DNA of 64,000 nt from Nocardia pseudobrasiliensis NBRC 108224 (GCF_001613105.1 NZ_BDBS01000003.1:109014-173013), one strand, 5' to 3'; positions 16,336 to 24,737 are shown, counted from the stretch's first letter. Notes: generated from the sequence alone by a model not told the origin. Numbers and translations: made by a program.

Positions 16336-16366
16336 CGCCGGGCGCGGGTCCCTCCCGCGCCCGGCG
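16336..16366 (+). terminator. Perfect 13-bp hairpin between precursor 4 and precursor 5
   Basis: CGCCGGGCGCGGG (16336-16348) pairs perfectly with CCCGCGCCCGGCG (16354-16366) around a five-base loop, TCCCT. It is followed by AAATCTCTTT, a weak U-tract. It would terminate or slow transcription after the first four precursors, or protect the 3' end of their message. Full or partial termination is inferred, not shown. Confidence 0.72.
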
Positions 16367-16407
16367 AAATCTCTTTCACACCAGAACCATTCGAAAGGAA
16401 ACAAATA

Positions 16408-16524
16408 ATGGAAAGCCAGAACATGGTCGCGCTGGCGGCCATGGACACCGACCCCGATCTGATCGACGACGCGCCGATCAGCGTGTTCTCCGTCGCGTAC
16501 TGCGACGACGCGTATTTCGGGTGA
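16408..16524 (+). CDS. Lanthipeptide precursor 5 (atypical leader)
   Basis: A 38-residue precursor that lies after the hairpin. The leader MESQNMVALAAMDTDPDLID lacks the LQ of the others (ALAAM instead of LxLQ) but ends in the same Asp-Asp-Ala-Pro, here Pro23. The core ISVFSVAYCDDAYFG is hydrophobic and aromatic, with Ser25-x2-Ser28-x3-Cys32. GAAAGGAAA precedes the ATG. Only four bases separate its stop from the exporter's start. It may be a second product line or a regulatory variant; its modification by the same LanKC is likely but not certain. Confidence 0.86.
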   Translation: MESQNMVALAAMDTDPDLIDDAPISVFSVAYCDDAYFG

Positions 16525-16528
16525 CGTC

Positions 16529-17797
16529 ATGACCGCATCGACTATCGCGGCCTCCCCCGGGGCCGATCTGCGGACCTACCGGGTCGCCCAGGCGGCCTCG
16601 ACCTTCGGCAGCACCCTCACCGCCACCGCGGTCTCCGTGGTCGCGGTGGTCGGCCTGGGGGCCGGGCCGCGCGAGGTGTCCCTCATCGTGGCCACCGCGA
16701 CGATTCCGCCGCTGGTACTCGGCCCGGCGGCCGGGGTGCTGCTGGACCGGGTGCGCCGGCCGCGCCGGTTGATGCTGGGAGCCGACCTGGTCGCCGCGGC
16801 GGCCGTGCTGTACTGCGCGGCGGCCATGGCGACCGGTCTGCTGACCGTCGCCGGACTCGCCGCGCTGTCGTTCGTGCTGGGCCTGACCCGGGTGGTGATC
16901 GAGGGCCTGTACTTCGGTCATCTGACCACGCTCGGGGTCACCGATATCGGGCGGGCGCGGGCCGGATTGCAATCGGCGACAATGCTTTCGCGCTCGGTCG
17001 GCGCGTCGATCGCGGGACCGCTGGTGGCCACGGTCGGCGCGGCGGCGATGTTCGCCTGCGACGCGCTCACCTATCTGTTCAGCGCCTACTGCCTCACCCG
17101 GCTGACCGCACCGGATCGGCGCACGACCGAACGACGCCAGGGCTTCGGCCGCGAATTCCTCGACGGCGTGCGGGCCTTGCGCGGTCATCCCCTGCTCGCC
17201 GCATTGGCGATATATCTGCTGGCGGGTGGGGCGGCCTCGGGCGGGGTCACCGCGCTGCGGGCGGTCTTCCTGCTGCACGAGGTCGCCTTACCTGTTGCGG
17301 TCTACGGGATTCCAGCCGTGGTGGCCACCCTGTGCGCGGCCGCCGGGGCGCTCGTCGCGCCCCGCGTTCACGCCCGGGCGGTGCCCGCGCGGCGGGTGCT
17401 GTCGATCGCGGTGCTCGGCGCGGCGATCGGCACCACCGCACTGCCCTTGGCCGCGGGACCGACGCCCGCGGTGCTGCTGGCGGCCTGCCTCGGCGCGGCG
17501 GTGCCCATGTTCTTCGGCGCGGTGCTCAATATCGCGCTGGTGACCGTGGTCGGCGACGGTGTGGGCGACGGGTATTTCGCGCGGATCGGCGCGCTGCTGT
17601 CCACCGGGACCACCGCGGCCAACATGCTCGGCGCGGTCCTGGGCGGCGTACTCGGCGAATATCTCGGGGCTCGTACGGGGATCTGGGTGTTCGTCGCCGC
17701 CGACCTGCTCGCGGCCCTCGCCTTCCTCCTGATCGTCGGCCGCGCGCCGACCACCCATGACAACAACACCGACGAACCGATTGTGAAGGTGGCGTGA
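16529..17797 (+). CDS. MFS exporter of the lanthipeptide cluster
   Basis: A 422-residue major facilitator with about twelve transmembrane helices. The loop 2-3 signature GVLLDRVRRPRRLM (near residues 70-83) is the MFS GxLaDRxGrrr motif. The domain halves are separated by a cytoplasmic Arg-rich loop (PDRRTTERRQGFG). It belongs to the enterobactin-exporter-like/MFS_3 group. Class III clusters more often use ABC transporters, so an MFS pump is less common here. Its stop overlaps the peptidase start by four bases. Export of the mature or partly processed peptide is the likely role, by position. Confidence 0.85.
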   Translation: MTASTIAASPGADLRTYRVAQAASTFGSTLTATAVSVVAVVGLGAGPREVSLIVATATIPPLVLGPAAGVLLDRVRRPRRLMLGADLVAAAAVLYCAAAMATGLLTVAGLAALSFVLGLTRVVIEGLYFGHLTTLGVTDIGRARAGLQSATMLSRSVGASIAGPLVATVGAAAMFACDALTYLFSAYCLTRLTAPDRRTTERRQGFGREFLDGVRALRGHPLLAALAIYLLAGGAASGGVTALRAVFLLHEVALPVAVYGIPAVVATLCAAAGALVAPRVHARAVPARRVLSIAVLGAAIGTTALPLAAGPTPAVLLAACLGAAVPMFFGAVLNIALVTVVGDGVGDGYFARIGALLSTGTTAANMLGAVLGGVLGEYLGARTGIWVFVAADLLAALAFLLIVGRAPTTHDNNTDEPIVKVA

Positions 17798-19824
17798 TGA
17801 CCGCCGAATACCCCTGCGCCCCGGCCGAGGAGACCTGGGACGACCTGCACGGCATGCGAATCCGCGATCCGTTCCGGCCGCTCGAGGACCCGGCGGATCC
17901 GCGGAATCTGGCCTGGGTGGCCGCCCAGCGGGAGCTGACCGAAACCTATCTCGCCGAACTGCCCGGCCAGCAGCGGCTACAGGAACTGTTGCGCGACATC
18001 ATCATTCAGGGACCGACCGCCTCACCGGTGAAATCCGCCGGGAAGCGCCGCTTCCGAGTCGGGCGCGCGCGGGTCGCGAGTCCATGGCAACTACAGGTCG
18101 CCGACGGACCCGAGGACCGGTGGCGCACACTGCTCGACGCGGCCGCCCTCGGCCCGGGCGCGATTCTGCGCCGCTGGACGCCCTCGCCGGACGGACGTTT
18201 CGTCGCCGTACAGGCCAGCGTGGGTGGATCGGAGACCTCGACCCCGCTGGCGCTGATCGATGCCGAGACCGGCGCGGTGCTGCGAACCTGCGCGCTGACG
18301 CGGTACGCACCGGTCGAATGGCTCGCCGACGGCAGCGGCTACTACTATGTGCGCCGCCACGAGAACCGCTGCGGCAGCGGCGTTTACCTGCATCGAATCG
18401 ACACCGAGATCGCCGACGACGAACTGCTCGTCGGCGACGAGGATCCTGTGGGCCGCTACCACCTCACCTTCTGGCACGACCGCTGGCTGATCCTCACCGG
18501 CCGATCCGGCACCAGCCGCAACACCCGCGTCTCGATAGTCGATGTGGCCGAGGGCGGTTCACCGCGGCCGCTGGATCTGGGCGGACTGTCCTCGGCCGGT
18601 GTGGTGGTCGACCGCGACGGCCGCATCCTCGCGCTGTCGACCGCCGAATCCGAATTCGGGCAGCTGCTCGTATCCGAGCCCGACGTCTCCGAGGGCGCGT
18701 GGCGCGTACTGGTTCCGGCCGACGAACCCGCGGTGCTCGCGGCCTTCGCCGTGGCACCGGCCGAGGACGGCGACCGGCTGCTGATCCTGCGGACCCGCGA
18801 CGGTTACGCCGAGCTGTCGATCCACGACGCGCGCAGCGGCGCTTGGCTTTTCGACGCCGAACTGCCCGGTGCGGGCACGGTCGCGGCGATCAAGTCCACC
18901 GACGAACCGGGTGTCCTGGTGCTCAGCTACACCGACTGGATCCGTCCGCTCGGGGCCTGGCGGCTGGATCTGCGCACTGGCCGGATCACCCCGACCGAAC
19001 CGGCCGCGCGCGTGCTGCCCGGAATCACCGTCATCCGAACGACCTACCGCTCCGCCGACGACACCGAGGTGCCGCTGACGGTGCTCGCCCCGCGCGGCCC
19101 GCGCATCCCGCGGCCCGCGATCCTCAGCTGCTACGGCGGTTTCGGCATCACCTTCCGCCCGGGCTATCAGCCCGACGGGCTGACCTGGGTGCTCGCCGGG
19201 GGCGTCATGGCCATCGCCGGGGTGCGCGGCGGCGGCGAACGCGGCCGCCGCTGGCATCTCGACGGCGCGGGCGTGCGCAAACTCAACGCCTTCGCCGATC
19301 TGCACGCCGCGGGCGACTGGCTGGTCGACACCGGCTGGACCCGCCGCGGTCAGCTGGCGCTGCTCGGCGGCAGCAATGGCGGTCTGATGGCGGTGGGCGC
19401 GATGGTGCAGCGCCCCAGCGCCTATGCCGCGGTCGTCAGCGCGGGCGCGCCGCTCGACATGGTCCGCTACGAACGCTGGGGGCTGGGCCGGGCCTGGCGC
19501 GAGGAGTACGGTTCGGCCGCCGATCCCACGGCTTTGGCTGTCCTGCTGCGCTATTCGCCGTATCACAACGTGACCGCGCATCTCGACGAGCCGCCCCGGC
19601 ACTGGCCGCCCGCCCTGTTCACCACCGGCGACAGCGATACCCGGGTACCCCCGGTGCACTCGTGCAAAATGGTCGCGGCCCTGCAACGCGAAATCGGCGG
19701 ACCCATTCTGCTGGATGTCATCGCGGGCAAGGGTCACGCGGGCGGCGGCCCCGCCTCCGACCGCGCCCTGATCCTGTTGCTGGCCTTCGTCGCTCGGCAC
19801 ACCGGGCTGCCACTGCTCGACTAG
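17794..19824 (+). CDS. Prolyl oligopeptidase (S9A), probable leader peptidase
   Basis: A 676-residue protein with an N-terminal POP segment (HGMRIRDPFRPLEDPADP near residues 17-34), a seven-bladed propeller to about residue 410, and a C-terminal hydrolase domain. The catalytic triad is Ser527 in GGSNGG, Asp615 in GDSDTRV and His648 in KGHAGG. Such enzymes cut after proline in short peptides. In the flavipeptin class III system (FlaP), a POP removes the leader. Every precursor here has a conserved Pro at the leader-core border, so this enzyme very probably cuts there. No signal peptide is seen, so it acts in the cytoplasm. The ATGA overlap couples it to the exporter gene. Confidence 0.92.
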   Translation: MMTAEYPCAPAEETWDDLHGMRIRDPFRPLEDPADPRNLAWVAAQRELTETYLAELPGQQRLQELLRDIIIQGPTASPVKSAGKRRFRVGRARVASPWQLQVADGPEDRWRTLLDAAALGPGAILRRWTPSPDGRFVAVQASVGGSETSTPLALIDAETGAVLRTCALTRYAPVEWLADGSGYYYVRRHENRCGSGVYLHRIDTEIADDELLVGDEDPVGRYHLTFWHDRWLILTGRSGTSRNTRVSIVDVAEGGSPRPLDLGGLSSAGVVVDRDGRILALSTAESEFGQLLVSEPDVSEGAWRVLVPADEPAVLAAFAVAPAEDGDRLLILRTRDGYAELSIHDARSGAWLFDAELPGAGTVAAIKSTDEPGVLVLSYTDWIRPLGAWRLDLRTGRITPTEPAARVLPGITVIRTTYRSADDTEVPLTVLAPRGPRIPRPAILSCYGGFGITFRPGYQPDGLTWVLAGGVMAIAGVRGGGERGRRWHLDGAGVRKLNAFADLHAAGDWLVDTGWTRRGQLALLGGSNGGLMAVGAMVQRPSAYAAVVSAGAPLDMVRYERWGLGRAWREEYGSAADPTALAVLLRYSPYHNVTAHLDEPPRHWPPALFTTGDSDTRVPPVHSCKMVAALQREIGGPILLDVIAGKGHAGGGPASDRALILLLAFVARHTGLPLLD

Positions 19825-21149
19825 GCCCGCCGACCGACACCGACATTGACGGTATGCGAGGGTCTGCGCTGGGCGAGCCGCCCGCTCGGTGTGCCGCGAA
19901 GGACCTGAAATCCGGCCTGCGCGACCACGATCGGGATCTGCCGCGCCGCCTGCAGATGCGGTAGCCGATCGCTGTCGGGCAGTTCGTCCCATACGGGCGC
20001 GTCGTCGACATCCTCGGCCCAGCGGTCGTATTCGAGGCGGGCCAGCACCTGCACCTGATCGTCGTCGAGGTCGGCATCGAGAGCTGGATGGATGGCCGGA
20101 ACCATGAAACAGCCGATCTCGGCCAGATCCTCACCGATATCGCGGGCGCGCAGCCGAGCGGTTTCGCGCTCCGGTTCGAGCAACTCGCCCCAGGGGCGCA
20201 ACACCTCGGCCTGCTCGGGCACCTCGCCGGTGGTCATGGCCGCATGCGCGCGGGCCTGATGGGCCACCCGCTCCCCCGCGTCGTGCACCGCCCGCGCCAG
20301 GCGCTCGGTGACCTGGGTGGCGGCATATCCGGTGAGACTATCGATCACCAGATCCTGTGCGGTCAGCCGTTCCTTCATCCGCCGGCACTCGTGCAGCACC
20401 GCCTGCGCGTCGAGGTAGGTCTGTTCGGAGCGGCGATCGGCGGTGCGGCCCAGCACATCCTGGCCGACCATGATCACGATCATGAACAGCAGCTGGGTCA
20501 GCGTCGACAGAAACGTCATGAACAGGAACGGATACCGATCGAAGCGCTGAACTCCCGCCGCCGCCAACGCGATCCACACCACCTGCGTCCCCGCGGCCAG
20601 ATAGAACGCCCACACACTGCCCAACCGCATCGTCAACCAGGCCGCGATCCGATCGTTGCGGGTGATCGCCTGATCGCGCGCCAGCGGCGGGTGACGTACC
20701 CGATGCTGTTCGATCCAGGGGTGCGCGCTGGACTCGAGCAGACTCAATCCCCGACTCAAGGCCCGGTCGTGCCGATCCAGATGCGCTTGCAGATCCGCGA
20801 CCTGCGCGAAGATCGCCTCGGCGTTCTCGTAGGTCTGCACCGCGCGTCGATCGGCCGCCGCGCTGACCACCCGCTGTCCGACCAGGATGACCAGGCACAG
20901 CACCAACTGCGCGACATTGTTCATGAACAGCAGGAACGGAAAGGGATACGGATCGAATCGCCGCAGCGGCTCCCACAGCGCGGCCAGCGCCATATAGGCG
21001 CTGAACACGGTGAGCACCACATAGACGGCTCGCATCGATCCCACCCAGCGGGTCACCGCGGCCGCGACTTTGTCGTTGACCCCGATCCGACTGTCGGCCA
21101 GCAGGGCCGCCGCACCCCGCGTCTCGGTCGCGTGACTGTCACTACCCAA
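19821..21149 (-). CDS. Tandem DUF1003 membrane protein with RyR-like domain
   Basis: A 442-residue protein. Two DUF1003 units follow each other, each with two transmembrane helices. The first has TRWVGSMRAVYVV, RFDPYPFPFLLFMNNVAQL and GQRVVSAAADRRAVQTYENA. The second has MRLGSVWAFYLA, RFDRYPFLFMTFLS and GQDVLGRTADRRSEQTY. The last about 80 residues (ARLEYDRWAED, WDELPDSDRLPHLQAARQIP) resemble the RyR domain of bacterial ion-channel and conflict proteins. I chose the TTG at 21149 because GAGGAG lies seven bases upstream. It converges on the peptidase gene with overlapping stops (CTAG). The function of this combination is unknown. Confidence 0.72.
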   Translation of the reverse strand: MGSDSHATETRGAAALLADSRIGVNDKVAAAVTRWVGSMRAVYVVLTVFSAYMALAALWEPLRRFDPYPFPFLLFMNNVAQLVLCLVILVGQRVVSAAADRRAVQTYENAEAIFAQVADLQAHLDRHDRALSRGLSLLESSAHPWIEQHRVRHPPLARDQAITRNDRIAAWLTMRLGSVWAFYLAAGTQVVWIALAAAGVQRFDRYPFLFMTFLSTLTQLLFMIVIMVGQDVLGRTADRRSEQTYLDAQAVLHECRRMKERLTAQDLVIDSLTGYAATQVTERLARAVHDAGERVAHQARAHAAMTTGEVPEQAEVLRPWGELLEPERETARLRARDIGEDLAEIGCFMVPAIHPALDADLDDDQVQVLARLEYDRWAEDVDDAPVWDELPDSDRLPHLQAARQIPIVVAQAGFQVLRGTPSGRLAQRRPSHTVNVGVGRRA

Positions 21150-21216
21150 AACTCGAACTCCTCGCACGCATTCCGTGATGCCCCACTGTAAATCGCCGGC
21201 TGCTACGGTCCTCGGC

Positions 21217-21660
21217 GTGAGCTTCGTACAGCGCTTCGACCACGTCGGCATCACCGTCGCCGACCTCGACACCGTGACAGCGTTCTTCGTCGGCCTCGGT
21301 CTCGAGGCCGATCAGAAGATGGCCGTCGAGGGCGAATTCCTGGACACGGTGATCGGCATGTCCGGCGCGGCCACCGAGATCGTCATGCTGCGCGCCCCCG
21401 ACGGCGGAACGACGCTGGAATTGTCGAGTTTCACCCGGCCCGACCATCTCCCGGGTTCACCAGCCGCACCGGCCAACGAATTGGGCCTGCGCAATATCGC
21501 TTTCGAGGTGCGGGATCTGCGCGCCGCGGTCGAGCGGGTGGCGGCCGACGGTTACGGCCTGGTGGGCAGTATCGGCGAATACGAGGGCGTGTGGCGAATG
21601 GCCTATGTGCGCGGGCCCGAGGGAATCATCGTCTCGCTGGCCGAGCGGATTCAGAACTAG
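21217..21660 (+). CDS. VOC-family (glyoxalase-like) protein
   Basis: A 147-residue vicinal-oxygen-chelate protein with two beta-alpha-beta-beta-beta units. FDHVGITVADLDTVTAFFVG supplies the first metal His, and GLRNIAFEVRDLRAAVERV supplies the position matching the second unit. RGPEGIIVSLAER carries the terminal Glu. The GTG at 21217 directly precedes the fold. Members include dioxygenases, glyoxalases and resistance proteins, and the substrate is not apparent. Its stop overlaps the convergent papain-fold gene by four bases. Confidence 0.83.
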   Translation: MSFVQRFDHVGITVADLDTVTAFFVGLGLEADQKMAVEGEFLDTVIGMSGAATEIVMLRAPDGGTTLELSSFTRPDHLPGSPAAPANELGLRNIAFEVRDLRAAVERVAADGYGLVGSIGEYEGVWRMAYVRGPEGIIVSLAERIQN

Positions 21661-22310
21661 GCCGGGATATTCACCGTGATTTCCCCGCCGAGCCGATAGC
21701 CCTCGGACAGGCGCAGATGGTCCCCGCTCCAAAACCGGCCCGGGTCATACCAATTCGGCCGTCGCCGCGGCAGCAGACCCATGGCCTGATAGGTGAGCGC
21801 GACGATCTCCGCGCAGTAGGCGCTCTCCAGACCCGCCGCATCGGATTCGCGACGCTCGGAACGCCTCGGCAGCGGAATGCGGCCCCGGAACCATCGGCCC
21901 GCCAGCGCGCTGGTCGACGGGAACGGCATGCCGTCGAGGCGGGCCACCGTTCGCAGCGCCGCGTCCTCCATCGCGCGGGTCACCGGGCGATCCAACTGCC
22001 GCAGCCACGCCTGCTGCCCGTACTCCCGATTCCAGCGCAGTACGGCCTCGCGCAGATCGTGCAGCTGCGCGCCGCGATGATTGTTGCCCGACCACACATC
22101 CGGCAGTGCGCGGCCGAGTTCGGCATGCCACATCAGCGGCGGCATATCGTCGATCACCACCGCCATGCCGACGTGGTTGACCGGGCTGTTGGTCAGCCCG
22201 CGGATCGCCCGGTCGGCGTGGGAGTGCCCGCGAAACAGCCACAGATCCCCCGTCCGCGTGAGCTCCACCGCTTCGTCCAAGTCGATACTCGACCGCGATT
22301 CCCGTGACAC
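21657..22310 (-). CDS. Permuted papain-fold (NlpC/P60-like) hydrolase
   Basis: A 217-residue protein resembling the YiiX/DUF830 branch of circularly permuted NlpC/P60 enzymes. TGDLWLFRGHSHADR opens the fold, SPVNHVGMAVV holds the likely catalytic His, and ESAYCAEIVALTYQAMGLL holds the likely Cys, in permuted order. Relatives cleave amide or thioester bonds in peptidoglycan, proteins or lipids. The GTG at 22310 leaves only 18 bases to a divergent small gene, so both promoters must overlap coding sequence. There is no signal peptide, so it acts inside the cell. Confidence 0.68.
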   Translation of the reverse strand: MSRESRSSIDLDEAVELTRTGDLWLFRGHSHADRAIRGLTNSPVNHVGMAVVIDDMPPLMWHAELGRALPDVWSGNNHRGAQLHDLREAVLRWNREYGQQAWLRQLDRPVTRAMEDAALRTVARLDGMPFPSTSALAGRWFRGRIPLPRRSERRESDAAGLESAYCAEIVALTYQAMGLLPRRRPNWYDPGRFWSGDHLRLSEGYRLGGEITVNIPA

Positions 22311-22328
22311 AACGACTAGCCTAGGCGC

Positions 22329-22478
22329 ATGCGCTGGTGGAAGTGGCTGGGCCTGGCAGGGGTTGCCGGTGTCGCGGCAACCGGAGTCGTCATCGTTCGC
22401 AGCGAACGCAAACGCCGCGCGTACACACCCGATCAGGTTCGCGAGCGCCTGCACGCACGCCTCGACGAGACCCGCTGA
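22329..22478 (+). CDS. Small single-pass membrane protein (49 aa)
   Basis: This frame starts MRWWKWLGLAGVAGVAATGV, continues with VVIVR and a basic SERKRRAY stretch, and ends LHARLDETR. It has one transmembrane helix (residues 6-24) with a positively charged cytoplasmic tail. GC-rich third positions and a clear helix/tail design support a real gene. Its ATG lies 18 bases from the divergent papain-fold gene. No ribosome binding site is obvious, so translation may be leaderless. Function unknown. Confidence 0.6.
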   Translation: MRWWKWLGLAGVAGVAATGVVIVRSERKRRAYTPDQVRERLHARLDETR

Positions 22479-22585
22479 CCGCCGGGTTGTTTCGCGCGCG
22501 AGTGGGTACCCGCCCCAGGCGTCGGCCCGGAGAACTGCGTCCTCACAGGTCGGGGATTGCGAGTACAGGGCTGAGAGGACCGGGC

Positions 22586-23017
22586 GTGGCGAGAACGAAG
22601 GACCGGCTGCGACACCGGAAAACGATCGAACTCGACGTTCCGGCGCATCCGAGTCAGGTGCCGTTTCTGCGGGCGGTCGCCGAAACCGTCACCCAATCGG
22701 TCGATTGCGGAATCGACGACATCGCCGACGCGCCGAGTGTGCTCGCCGCCGCGGCGCTGATGCTCATGGAGGACGCACCCGTCGGCGCGATCGTGAACTG
22801 CCGAATCGTGTGCGACGGTTCCGAATTCCACGCGCGCCTGGAATCGCTGTCCCGCACCGGCGCCACACTGGAGAACGGCCGATTCGACTGGCACACAGCG
22901 GGAACGACGACCTCATGGGTCGTCGGCTGGCAGGGCGCGTTCGACTGCGCCGCCGGGGCCTATCCGGTAGCCCTCGAATTCGGCATGGGACCCGGGCGGT
23001 CACACCGTCGGGGGTGA
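22586..23017 (+). CDS. RsbW-like anti-sigma/ATP-binding domain protein
   Basis: A 143-residue protein resembling actinobacterial RsbW-type anti-sigma factors (GHKL fold) in length and layout. PAHPSQVPFLRAVAETVTQS matches the first helix region, IADAPSVLAAAALMLMEDA matches the helix carrying the Mg/ATP Asn or Asp, and WHTAGTTTSWVVGW lies in the C-terminal strands. The GTG start has AGAGGA upstream. The ATP-box residues are weakly conserved (Leu-Met-Leu-Met-Glu-Asp where Val-Asp-Glu-Ala is usual), so it may not bind ATP. No partner sigma factor lies beside it. Confidence 0.5.
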   Translation: MARTKDRLRHRKTIELDVPAHPSQVPFLRAVAETVTQSVDCGIDDIADAPSVLAAAALMLMEDAPVGAIVNCRIVCDGSEFHARLESLSRTGATLENGRFDWHTAGTTTSWVVGWQGAFDCAAGAYPVALEFGMGPGRSHRRG

Positions 23018-23025
23018 GGCGAAGT

Positions 23026-23526
23026 TCAGGAAACCACGGCGTCGACCGCCTTCTTCACCGCCGAAGGCTGTTTCGGCGACGTGGGCGCGTCCTTCCTGGA
23101 TTCGAGTAGCCGAGCGCCGATCTCCTGCAACTGCTTACGACCGAGCTTGTCGCGCACCTTCGGAAACCACTCGTTCTCCTCCTCGTCGATGTGGTGGTCG
23201 ACGTTCTCGATGAGCACTGTGACCTTGGCCGTGTAATGCTCGTCGCTCGGCTTCATACTCGCCAACTCCCTCACCAACACATCGGCGACATGATGCTCCT
23301 CATACGATTCGAGGATGTCGTCCTCCAGTTCGGGAACCAGCTCCCGCACCCGCGGATACATGCACTCGTTCTCGATATAGGTGTGCACGGTCAACGCCGC
23401 AATGATCTTCTCGACCACTCGCCCCCGCTCAGCGACCGCCCCCGAACTCGCATTCTTGAACTTCCGGAACAATTTCCGAATCTCTTTGTGATCCTCGCGC
23501 AGCAACACGATCGCATCGGTGCTCAT
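23026..23526 (-). CDS. Hemerythrin-domain protein
   Basis: A 166-residue four-helix-bundle protein with a di-iron hemerythrin site. The expected ligands are seen in order: REDHKEIRKLFRKF (His), HTYIENECMYP (His and Glu), EEHHVADVLVREL (His) and NVDHHIDEEENEWFP (His and Glu). A Lys/Pro-rich tail follows from about residue 145. Actinobacterial relatives are linked to oxygen, peroxide or nitric-oxide handling. The ATG at 23526 has GAGGAGG upstream, which rules out the longer frame. It is divergent from the alcohol dehydrogenase gene. Confidence 0.9.
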   Translation of the reverse strand: MSTDAIVLLREDHKEIRKLFRKFKNASSGAVAERGRVVEKIIAALTVHTYIENECMYPRVRELVPELEDDILESYEEHHVADVLVRELASMKPSDEHYTAKVTVLIENVDHHIDEEENEWFPKVRDKLGRKQLQEIGARLLESRKDAPTSPKQPSAVKKAVDAVVS

Positions 23527-23653
23527 ATTCGCCTCCTCGGCGTCGACCGGCACGGACGCGCGCGAATTTCCCCACCGCGACGATTCGAAACATGGCGGCG
23601 CTGACGCGCTCGATACCGCCCGCGCTACCAGCGCCGCTGGCTACCGTGAACAG

Positions 23654-24730
23654 ATGACGGAGACGATGCGCGCGGTGATCTGCCACGGTCCCAGGGACTA
23701 TCGCCTCGAGGAGATTCCGGTTCCGGCGTGCGGACCGGGTGAGGCGCTGGTGCGGGTCGAGGCGGTGGGTATCTGTGCGAGCGATCTGAAGTGTTATCAC
23801 GGCGCGCCCAAGTTCTGGGGTGATGCGAACCGGCCCGCGTGGGCGCAGACCGGCGTCGTGCCGGGTCACGAATTCGTCGGCGAGATAGTGCGACTCGACG
23901 ACGCGGCCGCGCGGCGCTGGGGCGTCGCGGTCGGCGATCGCGTGGTGTCCGAGCAGATCGTGCCGTGCTGGCAGTGCCGCTACTGTCGGCGCGGGCAGTA
24001 CCACATGTGCAGACGCAATGCGATCTACGGTTTCCAGCGCCACACCCCCGGCGCGATGGCGCAGTACATGATCTATCCCGCCGAGGCGCTCGTGCACAAG
24101 GTGTCCGCGGATCTGCCGCCCGCACACGCCGCCTTCACCGAACCGCTGTCGTGCGCACTGCACGCGGTCGAACGCGCGGGCATCACCTTCGACGATGTCG
24201 TGGTCGTCGCGGGCTGCGGCCCGATCGGTCTGGGCATGGTCGCGGGCGCACGCGCCAAACATCCCGCGCGCGTGATCGCCCTGGATCCGATCCCCGAGAA
24301 ATTGGCGCTGGCCCGAGCCTGCGGGGCCGATCTCACGATCGATCCGCGTGAGCAGGACGCGCGAGCGATCATCGCCGACCTCACCGACGGCTACGGCGCC
24401 GACGTCTACCTCGAGGCCACAGGCCACCCCATCGCGGTTCCCCAGGGCCTCGAGCTGTTGCGCAAACAGGGCACCTATGTCGAATACGGCGTCTTCGGCG
24501 CCGCCGCCGCCGTCGACTGGAGCATCATCGGCGACGACAAGGAACTCGACATCCGCGGCGCGCATCTCGGCCCGCACTGCTGGCCCGCCGCGATCCGCAT
24601 GCTCGAATCCGGTGTGCTGCCGATGGACCGGATCTGCTCACATCAATTGCCGCTCGACGACTTTCAGCAGGGCCTGGATCTGGTCTCCAGCGGAACCGAA
24701 TCGGTGAAGGTCTCCCTGCTGCCGTCATGA
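23654..24730 (+). CDS. Zinc alcohol dehydrogenase, erythritol/L-threitol dehydrogenase-like
   Basis: A 358-residue medium-chain dehydrogenase. The catalytic zinc site has Cys in VGICASDLKCYHG, and His-Glu in VVPGHEFVGEI. The structural zinc loop is PCWQCRYCRRGQYHMC, and the NAD-binding motif is VVVVAGCGPIGLGMVAGA. From memory it closely resembles mycobacterial EltD, which oxidises erythritol and L-threitol at the start of tetritol catabolism. The other eryth/threitol genes (kinases, isomerases, importer) are not nearby, so the physiological substrate is open. Start at 23654; an ATG at 23666 is also possible. Confidence 0.83.
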   Translation: MTETMRAVICHGPRDYRLEEIPVPACGPGEALVRVEAVGICASDLKCYHGAPKFWGDANRPAWAQTGVVPGHEFVGEIVRLDDAAARRWGVAVGDRVVSEQIVPCWQCRYCRRGQYHMCRRNAIYGFQRHTPGAMAQYMIYPAEALVHKVSADLPPAHAAFTEPLSCALHAVERAGITFDDVVVVAGCGPIGLGMVAGARAKHPARVIALDPIPEKLALARACGADLTIDPREQDARAIIADLTDGYGADVYLEATGHPIAVPQGLELLRKQGTYVEYGVFGAAAAVDWSIIGDDKELDIRGAHLGPHCWPAAIRMLESGVLPMDRICSHQLPLDDFQQGLDLVSSGTESVKVSLLPS

Positions 24731-24737
24731 GCGCGGC

